Below the pieces are notes generated by a model. It had not been told where the DNA came from. It saw only the letters and a list, made by a program, of their open reading frames with translations, and searched no databases. DNA of 64,000 nt, taken from contig JAEXRL010000009.1 in assembly GCA_023440825.1 (NCBI GenBank), positions 1 to 64,000 on the forward strand, in the 5' to 3' direction. Below are positions 18,526 through 30,144 of the stretch, piece after piece (position 1 is the first letter of the stretch; each line of letters starts with the position of its first letter). The DNA comes from Pseudomonadota bacterium. Lineage in GTDB: Bacteria > Pseudomonadota > Gammaproteobacteria > Burkholderiales > Burkholderiaceae_B. The position numbers and the translations under genes are program-made.

Positions 18526-19782
18526 ATGTCCGAATCCAGCTCTGTGGCCAAGAGGCGTCGTACTGTGTGGCGCTGGCTCGTGCTTTGTCTGGCGCTGGTG
18601 GCTGGGGTCTGTATCTGGTGGTTCACTAAAACGCAGACACCAAGCTCAGGGCGGGCGAGTATGTCTTGGGCCACTGCCAAGGTGCCGGTGCGCACGGTCA
18701 GTGTTCAGCAAGGCTCCATAGACCAGAGCTTAAGCGCCATTGGTACAGCGGTGCCTATGAACACGGTAGCGGTACGCAGCCAGGTAGATGGGGAGCTCAT
18801 TGATGTCTTGTTTCGCGATGGTCAGCAGGTTAATGCCGGCGATGTATTAGCTCGCATTGATCCGCGCACCTATAAAGTCCAACGTGATCAGGCGCAGGCG
18901 CAACTGGCTCAAACCCAGGCTCAGCTAAATGGTGCGCAGGCGGAGTTAAAGCGACATAAGGTGCTCTTTGAGCAAAATTCGATTTCGCGTCAGGCCTTAG
19001 AAATCAAAGAAACGGCTGTGCAGCAGTTGCGTGCTCAATTACAGGCGAACCAAGCCGAGATAGCGCGTACACAACTACAACTGGATCACACAGATATTGT
19101 GGCGCCCATCAGCGGCAGATTGGGGCTGCGCCGACTGGATCGGGGCAATTTGATCTCTGCAGCGAATGCCGATGGTTTAGTCACGATTAGTCAGGTGGCA
19201 CCCATCGCGGTTGAGTTTTCTTTGCCGCAATCTCAGTTAAGTTTGTTGACCGAGCGCATGCGTGCCAGCGATGCGCCTATTTCAGTGAGCTTAAGCGATA
19301 GGCAGGGGCAAAGCACTGGCCAGAAAGGGCATATTCTGGCACTGGATAATCAAATTGATGTTGCGACAGGCTCGCTGCGTATTAAGGCCGAGTTTCCGAA
19401 TCAGGACGATGCCTTGTTTCCAAACCAGTTTGTGAATGTGCAGGTTTTACTGGGTCGTGAGCAAGGCTTGCTGATTCCGTCGTATGCCATGCAACGGGGC
19501 TCATTAGGAACGTTTGTTTATGTGGTCGGTGATGATAATAAGGTTAAGGTGCAAACCGTTAGCCCGGGCATCATGAATAGCGATTCGACACAAATTCTAG
19601 AAGGGCTACAGGCAGGCGAGCGGGTGGTAGTGGATGGTGTAGACCGTTTGCGCGAAGGCAGCACGGTAGAAATTATGGAGCACGATGGGCTGAACCTAGA
19701 GCCCGAGCCGGATCAGAATGCACGACCTGCTACGGAGCGCTCGGGTCGTAGTGCCGGTCGCGGATCCAGAACGGGGCCGTAG
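18526..19782 (+). CDS. mdtA: RND efflux membrane fusion protein (MdtA/MuxA type)
   Basis: Periplasmic adaptor of a tripartite RND pump, 418 residues. One N-terminal membrane anchor ([19 protein letters not shown]) is followed by the split lipoyl domain ([30 protein letters not shown]), an alpha-helical hairpin rich in Gln and Ala (residues about 125-190) and the second lipoyl half ([10 protein letters not shown]). The C-terminal tail is polar. The ATG at 18526 is chosen because GGAG lies 7 bases upstream; an in-frame ATG at 18394 has no support. First gene of a four-gene operon that matches MdtABC or Pseudomonas MuxABC-OpmB. Confidence 0.92.
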   Translation: MSESSSVAKRRRTVWRWLVLCLALVAGVCIWWFTKTQTPSSGRASMSWATAKVPVRTVSVQQGSIDQSLSAIGTAVPMNTVAVRSQVDGELIDVLFRDGQQVNAGDVLARIDPRTYKVQRDQAQAQLAQTQAQLNGAQAELKRHKVLFEQNSISRQALEIKETAVQQLRAQLQANQAEIARTQLQLDHTDIVAPISGRLGLRRLDRGNLISAANADGLVTISQVAPIAVEFSLPQSQLSLLTERMRASDAPISVSLSDRQGQSTGQKGHILALDNQIDVATGSLRIKAEFPNQDDALFPNQFVNVQVLLGREQGLLIPSYAMQRGSLGTFVYVVGDDNKVKVQTVSPGIMNSDSTQILEGLQAGERVVVDGVDRLREGSTVEIMEHDGLNLEPEPDQNARPATERSGRSAGRGSRTGP

Positions 19783-19784
19783 GC

Positions 19785-22700
19785 GTGAGTATGTCAAAAC
19801 TCTTTATTTTGCGTCCCGTGGCGACCACGCTGGCGATGCTGGCCTTGTTGGTGACGGGGCTGCTGGGTTATCGCATGCTGCCGGTTTCAGCTTTGCCACA
19901 GGTGGATTATCCCACTATACAGGTGGTCACTCAGTATCCAGGAGCTAGTGCGGATGTGGTGGCGGCACTTATTACGTCGCCTTTGGAGCGGCGTTTTGGC
20001 AGCATGTCGGGTTTGAGCCAGATGAGCTCGTCGAGCTCTGGCGGTGCCTCTCGTATTACGCTGCAGTTTGAGTTGGGCTTGTCGCTGGATGTGGCAGAGC
20101 AAGAGGTGCAGGCGGCGATCAGCGCAGCACAAAATATGTTGCCTAACGATTTACCAGCCCCTCCGATTTATAACAAGGTCAATCCAGCGGACACGCCCGT
20201 TTTAAGTCTGGCCATTAGCTCGCCTACCATGCCTTTACATGAAGTACGTGATTTGATTGATGTAAGGGTGGCTCAAAAGCTGTCACAAGTCAGTGGTGTG
20301 GGGTTGGTCAGTATTGCCGGCGGGCAGCGACCTGCTGTACGTATACAGGCAGATCCTACTGCCCTAGCCTCCCGGCAGCTCACCTTGTCCCAAGTGCGTC
20401 AGGCTGTATTGGGCGCGAATGTGAATCAGCCTAAAGGTACTCTAGATGGCCCCGAGCGCTCCACCAGCATTAGTGCCAATGAACAGCTTAGCTCAGTGCA
20501 GGACTACGAAGACCTGATTATTGCCTATCAAAATGGCGCCGCCGTGCGTTTGGGCGAGCTGGCAACTGTGGTACGGGGGGCGGAGGACTTGCGTCAGGCG
20601 GCCTGGGTGGGTGGTCAAGCCGCTATTTTGTTAAATATTCAGCGCCAACCGGGGGCGAATGTAATCCGGGTTGTCGATAGCATTACTGAACGTTTACCCG
20701 AGCTACAACGTGCTTTGCCTGTGGGGGTGGAGCTGAGCATAGCCTCGGACCGGACACAAACCATACGTGATTCAGTCCGTCACGTGCAACAAGAAATGCT
20801 CATGGCGGTAGCCTTAGTTGTGCTGGTGACGTTTGTATTTTTACGCACCTGGAACGCTACCCTTATCCCAGGGGTGGTGGTGCCAATTTCTCTGATTGCC
20901 ACCTTTGCCGTGATGCATATGTTGGGGTTTAGTATTAACAACCTCACCTTGATGGCGCTAACCATTGCCACAGGCTTTGTGGTAGATGATGCCATCGTCA
21001 TGATGGAGAATATTTCCCGCTATATAGAAAAAGGTGAGCCCCCCTTGCAGGCAGCGCTGAAAGGCGCAGCACAAATCGGGTTTACCTTATTGTCACTGAC
21101 CTTATCTCTGGTCGCCGTACTCATTCCTTTGTTATTTATGAGCGATGTGATTGGGCGTTTGTTCCGAGAGTTTGCCGTGACCTTGGCGGTGGCTATATTG
21201 CTGTCCTTATTTATTTCGCTAACGCTCACGCCCATGATGTGCGCGCGTATGTTAAAGCCTGCCGAACAAGAGCGGCCTGGACGTTTTGCCCGCTGGTGTG
21301 GTGAGCAGCTAGAGGCCATGATCCGTCAGTACGACCTGGCTTTGCAATGGGTATTACGCCATCAAACACTGACCTTGCTGGTGGCTGTGGGTACTTTCGT
21401 GCTGACTGCCCTGTTGTATATGGCCGTGCCTAAAGGGTTTTTTCCGCAGCAAGACAGTGGCTTGATTCAGGCCATTACTCAAGGTCCACAAACGGCTTCA
21501 TTTACTGCCATGAGCCGTTTGCAGCAGCAGGCTGTGGAGCTCATTGTCAACGATCCGGATGTGGAGGCAGTCACGTCCTTTATTGGTGTGGACGGTACTA
21601 ATGCCACCCTGAATACGGGACGCTTGCAAATTGCCCTTAAAGCTCAGTCCGAAGGCAGGGCTCAGGCGCAACAGGTCATACAGCGTTTGCAGTCAGATTT
21701 AAATAGCCTGCCAGGCTTGCAGACGTACATGCAACCAGTTCAAGAGCTGACGGTAGACGATCAAATTAGCCTATACACGTATCAGATGGCTTTGTCTGAT
21801 CCGGATCTAGCCGTGTTACAAGCCTGGGTGCCGGAATGGGTTGATATCTTGAATGATTTACCTGAAATTGCGGCGGCTGCCAGCAATTTGCAAATTCAGG
21901 GCTCGCAATTGATGCTGGATATTGATCGCGATGCGGCGGCTCGCTTGGGCGTTAGCAAGGCGCAGATTGACGATGCCTTATACGATGCATTCGGTCAACG
22001 CCTGATTTCTACCATTTATACGCAGTCGGCGCAGTACCGGGTTGTGTTGGAGGTTGACGAGCGCTTTAGGCAGCAACCCGCCAATTTACATGATATTTAC
22101 GTGCAAACCAGTGCCGGTGGAGTCATTCCTATAAGCTCGCTGGCACAGGTGCAGTTGTTGCCAGCGCCGTTATCTATCGAGCGCCTGGGGCAATTCCCAG
22201 CGGTAACGGTTTCGTTTGATGTGGCCGCAGGCTATTCCTTATCAGATGCTGTGCAAGCTATCGATCAGGCACAGTTGAGCAGTGACTTTCCTGCCTCTAT
22301 CGATATGCGTTATTTGGGTTCTGCCAAAGCATTTACGGCGTCGTTGAGCAATACGTTGTGGTTAATGTTGGCGGCTGTTGTGACCATGTATATTGTGCTG
22401 GGCATTTTATACGAAAGCTATATACATCCCGTCACCATTTTGTCCACTTTACCGTCGGCCACCATAGGCGCATTGCTGGCGTTGTTGCTAGTAGGCAGAG
22501 ACCTGGACATGGTGGGGATTATCGGGATTATTTTATTGATTGGCATTGTGAAGAAGAATGCCATCATGATGATCGATTTTGCTTTGGAAGCGCAGCGTAA
22601 GCATGGAGTACCTGCTCAGCAAGCGATTCACGATGCGGCGTTGTTGCGATTCCGGCCTATCTTGATGACCACCTTGGCTGCCCTGTTCAGTGCGATTCCG

Positions 22701-22880
22701 CTCATGTTTGCCACCGGCTCTGGTGCGGAGCTGCGTCAGCCTTTGGGCTTGGTCATGGTGGGGGGGCTGATTTGTAGTCAGATTCTGACGCTTTTTACTA
22801 CGCCTGTTATTTATCTGTGGTTTGATCGTTTTAACCGTAGGCCTGATGCTGAGCCTAGCCTGAGCCAGGAGCCTTTATGA
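19785..22880 (+). CDS. mdtB: RND efflux permease, first subunit (MdtB/MuxB type)
   Basis: Inner membrane RND pump subunit of 1031 residues that uses proton flow to expel drugs. It has 12 membrane segments in two repeats, each followed by a large periplasmic loop. The proton-relay aspartates stand in [19 protein letters not shown] in segment 4, and the repeated [15 protein letters not shown] motif is near residue 930. GTG at 19785 starts 2 bases after the mdtA stop; the ATG at 19791 is an alternative. Two different permeases in a row indicate a heterotrimeric pump like MdtBC, whose known substrates include novobiocin and bile salts. Confidence 0.93.
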   Translation: MSMSKLFILRPVATTLAMLALLVTGLLGYRMLPVSALPQVDYPTIQVVTQYPGASADVVAALITSPLERRFGSMSGLSQMSSSSSGGASRITLQFELGLSLDVAEQEVQAAISAAQNMLPNDLPAPPIYNKVNPADTPVLSLAISSPTMPLHEVRDLIDVRVAQKLSQVSGVGLVSIAGGQRPAVRIQADPTALASRQLTLSQVRQAVLGANVNQPKGTLDGPERSTSISANEQLSSVQDYEDLIIAYQNGAAVRLGELATVVRGAEDLRQAAWVGGQAAILLNIQRQPGANVIRVVDSITERLPELQRALPVGVELSIASDRTQTIRDSVRHVQQEMLMAVALVVLVTFVFLRTWNATLIPGVVVPISLIATFAVMHMLGFSINNLTLMALTIATGFVVDDAIVMMENISRYIEKGEPPLQAALKGAAQIGFTLLSLTLSLVAVLIPLLFMSDVIGRLFREFAVTLAVAILLSLFISLTLTPMMCARMLKPAEQERPGRFARWCGEQLEAMIRQYDLALQWVLRHQTLTLLVAVGTFVLTALLYMAVPKGFFPQQDSGLIQAITQGPQTASFTAMSRLQQQAVELIVNDPDVEAVTSFIGVDGTNATLNTGRLQIALKAQSEGRAQAQQVIQRLQSDLNSLPGLQTYMQPVQELTVDDQISLYTYQMALSDPDLAVLQAWVPEWVDILNDLPEIAAAASNLQIQGSQLMLDIDRDAAARLGVSKAQIDDALYDAFGQRLISTIYTQSAQYRVVLEVDERFRQQPANLHDIYVQTSAGGVIPISSLAQVQLLPAPLSIERLGQFPAVTVSFDVAAGYSLSDAVQAIDQAQLSSDFPASIDMRYLGSAKAFTASLSNTLWLMLAAVVTMYIVLGILYESYIHPVTILSTLPSATIGALLALLLVGRDLDMVGIIGIILLIGIVKKNAIMMIDFALEAQRKHGVPAQQAIHDAALLRFRPILMTTLAALFSAIPLMFATGSGAELRQPLGLVMVGGLICSQILTLFTTPVIYLWFDRFNRRPDAEPSLSQEPL

Positions 22881-25800
22881 GGCGCCTGCTAAGCCTGTTC
22901 ATTTTCCGACCTGTAGGCTCTAGCCTGCTGTGTTTAGCGATGGTGCTCAGTGGTGTATTGGCCTTGCGCTTATTGCCCGTTGCACCGTTGCCGGAAATGG
23001 AGTTTCCCGTGATTGCGGTTACGGCTAGTTTGCCAGGAGCCAGTCCTGAAACCATGGCCTCTAGTGTCGCGACTCCTTTAGAGCAGTCTTTAGGCTCGAT
23101 TGCTGGCGTATCAGAGATGAGTTCGCGTAGCAGCGAGGGTTCTACCCAGATCATCCTGGTGTTTGATCTGGACCGCAACATAGAAGCGGCGGCACGCGAG
23201 GTGCAGGCGGCTATTAATCAGGCTCGCCCTATGCTGCCCTCAGGTATGTCCAGTGTGCCTACCTACGAAAAAGCCAATCCTTCGTCGGTTCCGATTATGG
23301 TCTTGGCCCTGACCTCTCCCACCCTGACGCAAGCTCAGTTGTACGATATGGCCAGTGCGATTGTGCAGCAAAAACTATCGCAGATTAGTGGCGTGGGGTC
23401 GGTGGATGTGGGTGGCGGATCCTTACCGGCTGTGCGTGTTAGCGTGAATCCCAAGGCTTTGTCGGCCGCAGGGATCGCCCTGGACGATATACGATCACTG
23501 ATCAATAGTGCGAATAGTTTACGTCCTAATGGGTACGTAGAAAATGCACAGCAACAGTGGCAACTGAGTTCGGGGCGTCAGTTCAGTCGTGCTAGTCAGT
23601 TCGAGCCGTTAATACTGCGCGCCCAGAATGGCGATATCGTACGTTTGCAAGATGTAGCTCGCATCGAGGACTCGGTTGAGAATTTGCACAGTCTTGGCTT
23701 TCTTAACGAGCAGCCGGCTGTATTGTTGATTGTGCGGCGCGAGGCACAGGCCAATATTATTGAAACCGTCAACACCATTCACGAGCGACTTGAGTCTATT
23801 GAAGCCATGTTGCCCGGTGATGCCAGACTTTCGGTGGCGCAGGACCGTACGCCCAGCATTCGTGCTGCCTTACAGGAGGCACAAAATACCTTGCTGATTG
23901 CTGTGTTGTTAGTCGTGCTTGTGGTGCTGCTTTTTTTGCGCAACTGGCGTGCCGCGCTGATTCCCGCCATTGCGGTGCCTGCGTCGCTAGTGAGCACATT
24001 TGCCTTCATGTATTTTTTTGGTTTCACCCTGAATACGATTTCGCTGATGGCTTTGATCGTGGCCACGGGTTTTGTAGTGGATGATGCGATTGTGGTGCTT
24101 GAGAGCATTATGCGCTATCGAGAGCGGGGATTAAGCCCTAGGCGTGCGGCGTTACGAGGTGTTCGTGATGTCGGATTTACGGTCACCGCGATGAGCTTGT
24201 CATTGGTGGCGGTATTTATTCCACTGTGGTTGGTGGGCGGACTAGTGGGACGACTTTTTATGGAGTTTGCGATCACTTTATGTACCGCCGTGCTCGTGTC
24301 GCTGGTCATTTCTTTGGTGCTAACACCCATGATGTCCGCTCTTTTACTAGGAGATGTGTCATCGCAGAACAGACCTGTGTCTTGGTTTGAGCGTGCTCTA
24401 GTCAGTCTAGGGGCAGGCACCGTTCAGATCTACAGGCTCACTCTGGACTGGGCATTACGTCATCACCGTATTATGTTGCTGTCTTTAGTGGCTACGGTAG
24501 GCTTGAATGTGTATCTATATACAGTTGTACCCAAGGGCCTGTTTCCACAGCAGGATACGGGGCAGCTCATGGGGTTTTTTCGGGTCGACAGGGGGATGTC
24601 TTTCGAGGCCATGACGCCTAAGCTGGCTCATTTTAGGTCGATTATTTCGCAAGACCCTGACGTAAAGTCCCTGGCTGTGTTCGCTGGTGGGCGTGGTGGT
24701 AGTACGTCCTCGTTTATGCTAGTTGAACTCAAGCCCCTGAACGAGCGTACGGCGTCAGCCTCTGATGTGGTGAATCGATTGCGCGATCAATTCAACCGTA
24801 CGCCTGGGGCGCGTTTGTTCTTGGTGCCGCAGGGCGATATCCCCATGTCCGGTGGTGGCGGGGGGCGAGCAGGCTCGTACGACTACACTTTGCTGGGCAG
24901 CGACCTTGAATTGCTACGCGCCTGGGCGCCTAAGGTGCGTTTGGCCATGTCACAGTTGCCCGAGCTGGTTGATGTGGATGATAGCCGTGAAGATCGCAGT
25001 GGACGCGTAGAACTTGAAATTGATCGTGATAAAGCGACTAGGCTGGGCGTGGATATGGCCTTGGTCGCCTCAACCTTAAATAACTCTTTTAGCCAACGTC
25101 AGGTGTCACTGATCTATGGTCGTTTAAATCAATATAACGTGGTGATGGGAGTGGAGCCTGAGTTTGCTCAAGACGTGCAGGCTCTTATGGAGCTAGAGGT
25201 GATTACGCGCGAGGGAGACCGTGTGCCGCTATCGGCATTTACGACATTTACTACGGGTGTTTCGCCTTTAAGCGTTAATCATCAAGGCTTGATGGTTGCC
25301 GATTCCGTATCGTTTGGCTTGGCTGATGGTGTCAGTTTGGAGCAAGCTAAAGGGGCGATTGAGCAGGCCATGGCGCGTATACAGTTACCAACTCGAGATA
25401 TCCAGGCAGGGTTTGAAGGTAATACACGCATGATGAGTGACGCGGTGGCAAAGCAGCCACTGATGTTTCTCGCTGCTTTGGTCGCCTTATACATAGTGTT
25501 GGGCATGCTCTATGAAAGTTATATGCATCCTTTGACTATTTTATCTACCTTGCCCTCGGCGGGGGTAGGCGCCTTGCTGGCTTTGATGTTGACGGGGGGC
25601 GATTTCAACTTTATTGCCATGATAGGGATTTTCCTATTGATCGGTATCGTCAAGAAAAATGCCATCATGATGGTGGATTACGCCCTGCAAGTACAACGAC
25701 GTGATGGTCTGGCCTCCAGAGAGGCGATTTATCAAGCGTGTCTGGTACGGTTTCGTCCCATTATGATGACCACCTTGTCCGCAATTTGTGGCGCTTTGCC

Positions 25801-25984
25801 CCTGATTTTTGCCTCGGGCGCCGGTGTGGAAATGCGTCAGCCTTTAGGTATAACCATTGTTGGTGGCTTAATACTGAGTCAATTGCTGACGCTTTACACC
25901 ACTCCAGTGGTCTATCTTTATCTGGATCGTCTCCGCTTACGTTGGCAGAGTAAAAATACTATGGTTATAGCCACACAATCATGA
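22877..25984 (+). CDS. mdtC: RND efflux permease, second subunit (MdtC/MuxC type)
   Basis: Second RND permease of the pump, 1035 residues, starting with an ATGA overlap on the mdtB stop. Same fold as Mdt[21 protein letters not shown] in the first segment, [19 protein letters not shown] with the paired aspartates in segment 4, and [19 protein letters not shown] in the second half. A glycine-rich stretch GGGGGRAG stands in the second periplasmic loop. Sequence differs enough from its neighbour to be a distinct subunit rather than a recent duplication. Confidence 0.93.
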   Translation: MRRLLSLFIFRPVGSSLLCLAMVLSGVLALRLLPVAPLPEMEFPVIAVTASLPGASPETMASSVATPLEQSLGSIAGVSEMSSRSSEGSTQIILVFDLDRNIEAAAREVQAAINQARPMLPSGMSSVPTYEKANPSSVPIMVLALTSPTLTQAQLYDMASAIVQQKLSQISGVGSVDVGGGSLPAVRVSVNPKALSAAGIALDDIRSLINSANSLRPNGYVENAQQQWQLSSGRQFSRASQFEPLILRAQNGDIVRLQDVARIEDSVENLHSLGFLNEQPAVLLIVRREAQANIIETVNTIHERLESIEAMLPGDARLSVAQDRTPSIRAALQEAQNTLLIAVLLVVLVVLLFLRNWRAALIPAIAVPASLVSTFAFMYFFGFTLNTISLMALIVATGFVVDDAIVVLESIMRYRERGLSPRRAALRGVRDVGFTVTAMSLSLVAVFIPLWLVGGLVGRLFMEFAITLCTAVLVSLVISLVLTPMMSALLLGDVSSQNRPVSWFERALVSLGAGTVQIYRLTLDWALRHHRIMLLSLVATVGLNVYLYTVVPKGLFPQQDTGQLMGFFRVDRGMSFEAMTPKLAHFRSIISQDPDVKSLAVFAGGRGGSTSSFMLVELKPLNERTASASDVVNRLRDQFNRTPGARLFLVPQGDIPMSGGGGGRAGSYDYTLLGSDLELLRAWAPKVRLAMSQLPELVDVDDSREDRSGRVELEIDRDKATRLGVDMALVASTLNNSFSQRQVSLIYGRLNQYNVVMGVEPEFAQDVQALMELEVITREGDRVPLSAFTTFTTGVSPLSVNHQGLMVADSVSFGLADGVSLEQAKGAIEQAMARIQLPTRDIQAGFEGNTRMMSDAVAKQPLMFLAALVALYIVLGMLYESYMHPLTILSTLPSAGVGALLALMLTGGDFNFIAMIGIFLLIGIVKKNAIMMVDYALQVQRRDGLASREAIYQACLVRFRPIMMTTLSAICGALPLIFASGAGVEMRQPLGITIVGGLILSQLLTLYTTPVVYLYLDRLRLRWQSKNTMVIATQS

Positions 25985-27441
25985 ATACGAATAGATTACC
26001 CGTTTCCGTTTTACGTCGTCTGGTCTTATCGGCGCTTGTGTTTCTGAGTGCTTGTGCGGTGGGTCCTGATTATGTCAGGCCACAATTGGATTTGGGGACA
26101 GAGTTTTTACAGACACCTGTGCAGGACTCTGAGCATGGACAGTGGCAGCGGGCAGCAGTCTCTGAGGCCGTGCCGGATACGCGTTGGTGGGAGGTATTTG
26201 ACGATGAGGAGTTGAATCGTCTGATGCTGGCGCTGGATGCGTCTAATCCGAGTCTGGAGCAGGCTCAAGCACGGTATCAGCAAGCTCAGGCTAATTTACG
26301 CCAGACGCGCTCCGGTTTTTTCCCTCAGCTCGATCTTTCCTCCAGCGCAGGCCGCTCGGGTAATCAGGGCGGCGTTGACAATAGTTATAGTCTTAGCGCT
26401 AATGCCGCATGGGAGGTCGATGTATGGGGTCGCATACGGCGCGAAACGGAATCGGGTACCGCCGCTACACAGGCCAGTAAAGCCGATATGGCCGCTACAC
26501 GTTTAAGCTTACAGTCCACGCTAGCGCAAACGTATATACGTTATCGTGCGCTAGAGGCTACAGAGCGTTTGTTGATGCAAACGGTAGAGGCGTACGCACG
26601 TAGCTTGCAGATCAATCAGGTTCGAGTCCAGGCAGGCTACTCTCCGTTAAGTGATGCCGCGTCTGCGCGTAGTCAGCTTGAGAATGCTCGAACTTCTTTG
26701 TTGGCACAGGCAAGGCAAAAAGCGTTGTTGTTCCATAGTTTAGCCGTGCTAACAGGGCAGCCCCCTGCGAACTTTGCCTTGCAAGCGGGAGCAAGTTGGC
26801 CAGAACAACCGGCTATCCCCACGGCTATCCCCACGGCCTTGCTGACTCAACGCCCTGATATTACGGCAGCAGAACGCAGAATGGCCCAAGCCAATGCGCA
26901 AATTGGTGTGGCTCAGGCGGCCTGGCTACCGAGTTTCAGTTTATCGGCAAGCGGTGGATACCGAGCTGCTCAGCTCAGTGACTGGTTCAGTGCTCCGGCT
27001 CAGTTCTGGTCTTTGGGTCCGGCTTTGGCACTGAGCCTGTTTGACGCTGGCGGTCGTGCCGCGCGCGTAGACGCTGCTAAGGCTGATTATTTGCTGCAGG
27101 TGGCCGCTTACCGAGAGTCCGTGTTAACGGCGATACGTGAGGTTGAAGATGCCTTGGCTGAGGTCTATGGTTTAGAACAAGAGCAGGCCAGTAATGCGCG
27201 CTCCTTGCAAGCCGCGCGCGAATCTTTGGTATTGATGCAAAATCAGTTTGAGGCAGGCTTGGTGGATTACCTCAGCCTGGCACAAGTGGAAACTAATCTG
27301 TTGTCTGTGGAGCGCAACGAGCTGGATCTGGCGTCCGAGCGTATGCAAGCGGCGATCCGCTTATTGGTCGCATTAGGGGGCGGCTGGGATGATAGACTCT
27401 TGCAGGAGGCAGGCCAGAAGCAGGACGCTGCCCCCTTATAG
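25981..27441 (+). CDS. Efflux outer membrane lipoprotein, NodT/OprM family
   Basis: Outer membrane channel of the RND operon, 486 residues. A signal peptide ends in the lipobox LSAC (Cys at about residue 25), followed by AVGPDYVRPQ, the hallmark start of OprM/NodT proteins. The body has two outer membrane efflux repeats, with NAAWEVDVWGRIRRE and QRPDITAAERRMAQANAQIGVAQAAWLPS. It overlaps mdtC as ATGA, completing an operon that codes for all three layers of the pump. A 12-base tandem duplication in it gives the repeated residues AIPT near residue 280. Confidence 0.93.
   Translation: MNTNRLPVSVLRRLVLSALVFLSACAVGPDYVRPQLDLGTEFLQTPVQDSEHGQWQRAAVSEAVPDTRWWEVFDDEELNRLMLALDASNPSLEQAQARYQQAQANLRQTRSGFFPQLDLSSSAGRSGNQGGVDNSYSLSANAAWEVDVWGRIRRETESGTAATQASKADMAATRLSLQSTLAQTYIRYRALEATERLLMQTVEAYARSLQINQVRVQAGYSPLSDAASARSQLENARTSLLAQARQKALLFHSLAVLTGQPPANFALQAGASWPEQPAIPTAIPTALLTQRPDITAAERRMAQANAQIGVAQAAWLPSFSLSASGGYRAAQLSDWFSAPAQFWSLGPALALSLFDAGGRAARVDAAKADYLLQVAAYRESVLTAIREVEDALAEVYGLEQEQASNARSLQAARESLVLMQNQFEAGLVDYLSLAQVETNLLSVERNELDLASERMQAAIRLLVALGGGWDDRLLQEAGQKQDAAPL
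26811..26834 (+). repeat. 12-base tandem duplication inside the efflux lipoprotein gene
   Basis: GGCTATCCCCAC occurs twice in direct succession (26811-26822 and 26823-26834). The repeat is in frame and duplicates four residues, so it leaves the protein intact. Probably a replication-slippage product. Confidence 0.85.
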
Positions 27442-27454
27442 GTTTGCTACGGAT

Positions 27455-28189
27455 TTAATCCCCTTGCATCCAGCTCAGTAAGCCGTCTACCCAGGTGCTG
27501 GCGGGCAGTCCTAAGGTTTTTTGTAGTGTGTTGGCGCGTTCGTAAAGCTGATCAAAGTCAATGCTAGGAGCCTGTTTGAACGCAATGGCCACAATATTAC
27601 CGTCGTGCGTTTCCGGTAACCACGCCACTGCCTCAAAGTGCGTTTGCAAGGCATGGATGTTGCGGGCATGTACCAAGGGGGAGCCCAGTATATTAACGGT
27701 TAATATACCGTCTGGTTTTAAGGCGTGGGCACACGCCTGATAAAACTCGCTGGACTCCAGTGCAGGGTGCTCGGCCTGATCCGAATATAGATCTACTTGT
27801 AGAATATCGACCTGACGGGCGTGTTCCACACAGCTATCGAGCCAAGTATGGGCATCGCTCAGTTGCACTTGTAAGCGAGCGTCGTTAGGTGGTAGCTCAA
27901 ACAGCAGATGGCAGGCTCGTACGATTTCGGGGTTGAGCTCTATGGCACTGATGTGTGCGTTGGGAAACTGTTTATAACAGAACTTAGTCAGGCTAGCTGC
28001 TCCTAGGCCTAACTGCACAATGTGTTCCGGCGCGGGTGTAAAGAGCGTCCAGAGCATCATTTGCTGTATGTATTCTAATTCCAGTTTCCACGGCTCACTT
28101 AGGCGCATAGCGCCTTGTACCCATGGGGAACCCAAGTGTAAATAGCGTACCCCCTCGTGTTCGGAGATGGTGGCTTGAGGTAGCATCAT
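27455..28189 (-). CDS. Spermidine synthase-like protein
   Basis: A 244-residue protein with the aminopropyltransferase/methyltransferase fold: HIVQLGLGAASLTKFCYKQFP (SAM-type binding loop), ISAIELNPEIVRACHLLFELP, then a catalytic-like LQVDLYSDQAEHPALESSEFY. Length and domain order match the spermidine synthase-like proteins of betaproteobacteria, which lack the N-terminal beta-barrel domain of true SpeE. Polyamine synthesis is therefore possible but unproven. Its start overlaps the Nudix-ThiE gene by 4 bases, so the two are co-translated; it converges on the efflux operon. Confidence 0.75.
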   Translation of the reverse strand: MMLPQATISEHEGVRYLHLGSPWVQGAMRLSEPWKLELEYIQQMMLWTLFTPAPEHIVQLGLGAASLTKFCYKQFPNAHISAIELNPEIVRACHLLFELPPNDARLQVQLSDAHTWLDSCVEHARQVDILQVDLYSDQAEHPALESSEFYQACAHALKPDGILTVNILGSPLVHARNIHALQTHFEAVAWLPETHDGNIVAIAFKQAPSIDFDQLYERANTLQKTLGLPASTWVDGLLSWMQGD

Positions 28190-29169
28190 AGTGAATTCAA
28201 CAATTGTCGGATCCCGGCTATACCGTGGGCACCATGTCGCTTCGCATCCTGCTGCGTATCGGGTGACTGGCCACCTAGTGCATAGACTGGGCAGGCTGCC
28301 AGTTGCTGTAGTGCCTCAAAGCCTTCCCACCCCATACCGGGCGTGTTGGGGTGAGAGGGCGTGTCCAGCACATGGCCCAGCACAATAAAGTCGGTGTTGA
28401 GTTCTTTTGCGATGTGGATATCGGCCGCATTATGAGTGGACATAGCCAAAAATCCTTGACGCTGGCTAACGTCATGACTTAACTGTGCTTGTAATCGCCT
28501 TGCGTCCTGGCTGCGTAGATGCACGCCGTCAGCCTGTTTCCACCAGCTTTCAGGGTGTACGCTGTTGACCAGACATATGGCCTGGTAGCGCTGGCACAGA
28601 GCCAGTACTTGTTGAAATGCGGCCTGGAGTGTGTCGGACTGATGGCCTTGGGCTGCCCAGTCAGGCTCACGAAATTGTACGAGTCGTAAACCGCTTTGTA
28701 AGGCGTTTTCCAGTCGCGTTAGATACGCGCCCAGTTCTGATGGCGCGCCTATGGCGGTAATCAGATAGTGCTCGGGCAGTTGTAACCAGCGCAAAGGAGG
28801 CAAAGCGGCAGGTAGTAAGGGGCCACTAGTATTGGGGTGGCGGGGATCTACCCAGGTAATTTGTTGCCCTTCCATACCCCGGGGCTCGCCTTGCCAGTGG
28901 TAAATTCTGCAAAAATGCAGGCGTACTATCGTTTTCGGATACTCATGGGTGTAGACCACCCAGGGTTCGGCCTGACTGACTTGTACATCCAGTTCTTCTT
29001 TGAGCTCGCGTGCTAGAGCCTGAGTTACTGTTTCGCCAGCTTCAATTTTTCCGCCAGGCAATTCCCACCAGCCTGGCCAGGGTTTGTCAGCGGGGCGGCT
29101 GCCCAGCAAGACCTGGCCGTCAGGGCGCAGCATAACGCCTACGGCCACCTCCAAGTGCGGTTTAGACAT
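28186..29169 (-). CDS. Nudix hydrolase fused to a degenerate ThiE-like domain
   Basis: Two-domain protein of 327 residues. Residues about 5-130 are a MutT-like Nudix domain with GGKIEAGETVTQALARELKE in the Nudix box; the Gly late in the box is Asp here. Such domains hydrolyse oxidised nucleotides such as 8-oxo-dGTP. Residues about 140-325 follow the thiamine phosphate synthase fold (ADGVHLRSQDA, LAMSTHN, GHVLDTPSHPNTPGMGW, YALGG). Substrate residues are altered: the usual QLREKD reads QFREPD and NDR reads NSV, so TMP synthase activity is unlikely. The ATG at 29169 is used, overlapping the ATPase gene; a start at 29193 is less likely. Confidence 0.85.
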   Translation of the reverse strand: MSKPHLEVAVGVMLRPDGQVLLGSRPADKPWPGWWELPGGKIEAGETVTQALARELKEELDVQVSQAEPWVVYTHEYPKTIVRLHFCRIYHWQGEPRGMEGQQITWVDPRHPNTSGPLLPAALPPLRWLQLPEHYLITAIGAPSELGAYLTRLENALQSGLRLVQFREPDWAAQGHQSDTLQAAFQQVLALCQRYQAICLVNSVHPESWWKQADGVHLRSQDARRLQAQLSHDVSQRQGFLAMSTHNAADIHIAKELNTDFIVLGHVLDTPSHPNTPGMGWEGFEALQQLAACPVYALGGQSPDTQQDAKRHGAHGIAGIRQLLNSL

Positions 29170-30040
29170 GGCGAGCCGTCCAGTCACGAGCAAATTGACG
29201 TGCTACGCGGCCGGAGCGCGAACCGCGTTCTAGCGCCCATTGAAGTGCCTCGGTACGCGAGGGTTCGATGTGTTCGGTGGGGCATCCCAGCTCTTTGAGC
29301 CAGTAATACACAATGTCCAGATAGTCGTCTTGGCGGAAAGGGTAAAACGAAATCCACAAACCAAAGCGTTCGGACAAGGATACTTTTTCTTCCACGGCCT
29401 CGCCTGGATGAATCTCACCATTGGCCGAAGTACCGGTTGCCAGGTTTTCGCGCATGTACTCAGGCATCAAGTGACGACGGTTTGAGGTGGCGTAGATCAG
29501 CACATTGTCGCCTGGCGAGGCGACTGAGCCGTCCAGCACAGACTTTAACGCTTTGTAACCGGCTTCGCCTTCCTCAAAGGACAGGTCGTCACTGAAAATA
29601 ATAAAGTGTTCTGGACGTTGCGCAATCAGGTCTATGATTTCGCCCAGATCATTAAGATCTTCTTTATCTACCTCGATCAAACGTAAGCCTTGGTCGGCAT
29701 AACTGGACAGCATGGCTTTAACCAAGGAGCTTTTGCCGGTGCCACGAGCACCCGTCATGAGCACGTTGTTAGCGGGTTTTCCTTGCAGGAAAAAGCGCGT
29801 GTTACGGTCAATAATGCTTTTTTGACGATCGATGTGTTGCAAGTCTGCACTGTTAATGCTGGCAATATTGTGCACGCTTTCAAGCCAGCCACGAGCCCCA
29901 GTTTTACGCCAGCGAAAGGCCTGAGCATTCCAGTCTATGGCAGGGGGGGCGGGTGGTAACCAAGCCTCAAGTTGTGCCAGAACTCGCTCTGCACGCTGTA
30001 TCAGGGTGCCCAGATCAGGGGTAGTCAAGATAGTCTCCAT
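29162..30040 (-). CDS. DUF815 family AAA-type ATPase
   Basis: Cytoplasmic P-loop ATPase of 292 residues. The Walker A motif is GARGTGKSSLVKA near residue 99, Walker B is FIIFSDDLSFE near residue 148, and YATSNRRHLMPEYMREN acts as sensor 1. This layout is that of DUF815. The function of this widespread family is not settled. It is first in a minus-strand unit with the Nudix-ThiE and spermidine-synthase-like genes, all overlapping, and is divergent from ispB. Confidence 0.88.
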   Translation of the reverse strand: METILTTPDLGTLIQRAERVLAQLEAWLPPAPPAIDWNAQAFRWRKTGARGWLESVHNIASINSADLQHIDRQKSIIDRNTRFFLQGKPANNVLMTGARGTGKSSLVKAMLSSYADQGLRLIEVDKEDLNDLGEIIDLIAQRPEHFIIFSDDLSFEEGEAGYKALKSVLDGSVASPGDNVLIYATSNRRHLMPEYMRENLATGTSANGEIHPGEAVEEKVSLSERFGLWISFYPFRQDDYLDIVYYWLKELGCPTEHIEPSRTEALQWALERGSRSGRVARQFARDWTARHV

Positions 30041-30144
30041 GTTAATAAGTTGCTAAAGCTTGTATTATCGCCAATTTGGGTTTATTGCAGAGCGATAAAA
30101 TAGTATGTGGTGACAGATTGAAGCCAAGTCGCTGCGCAAAACCG

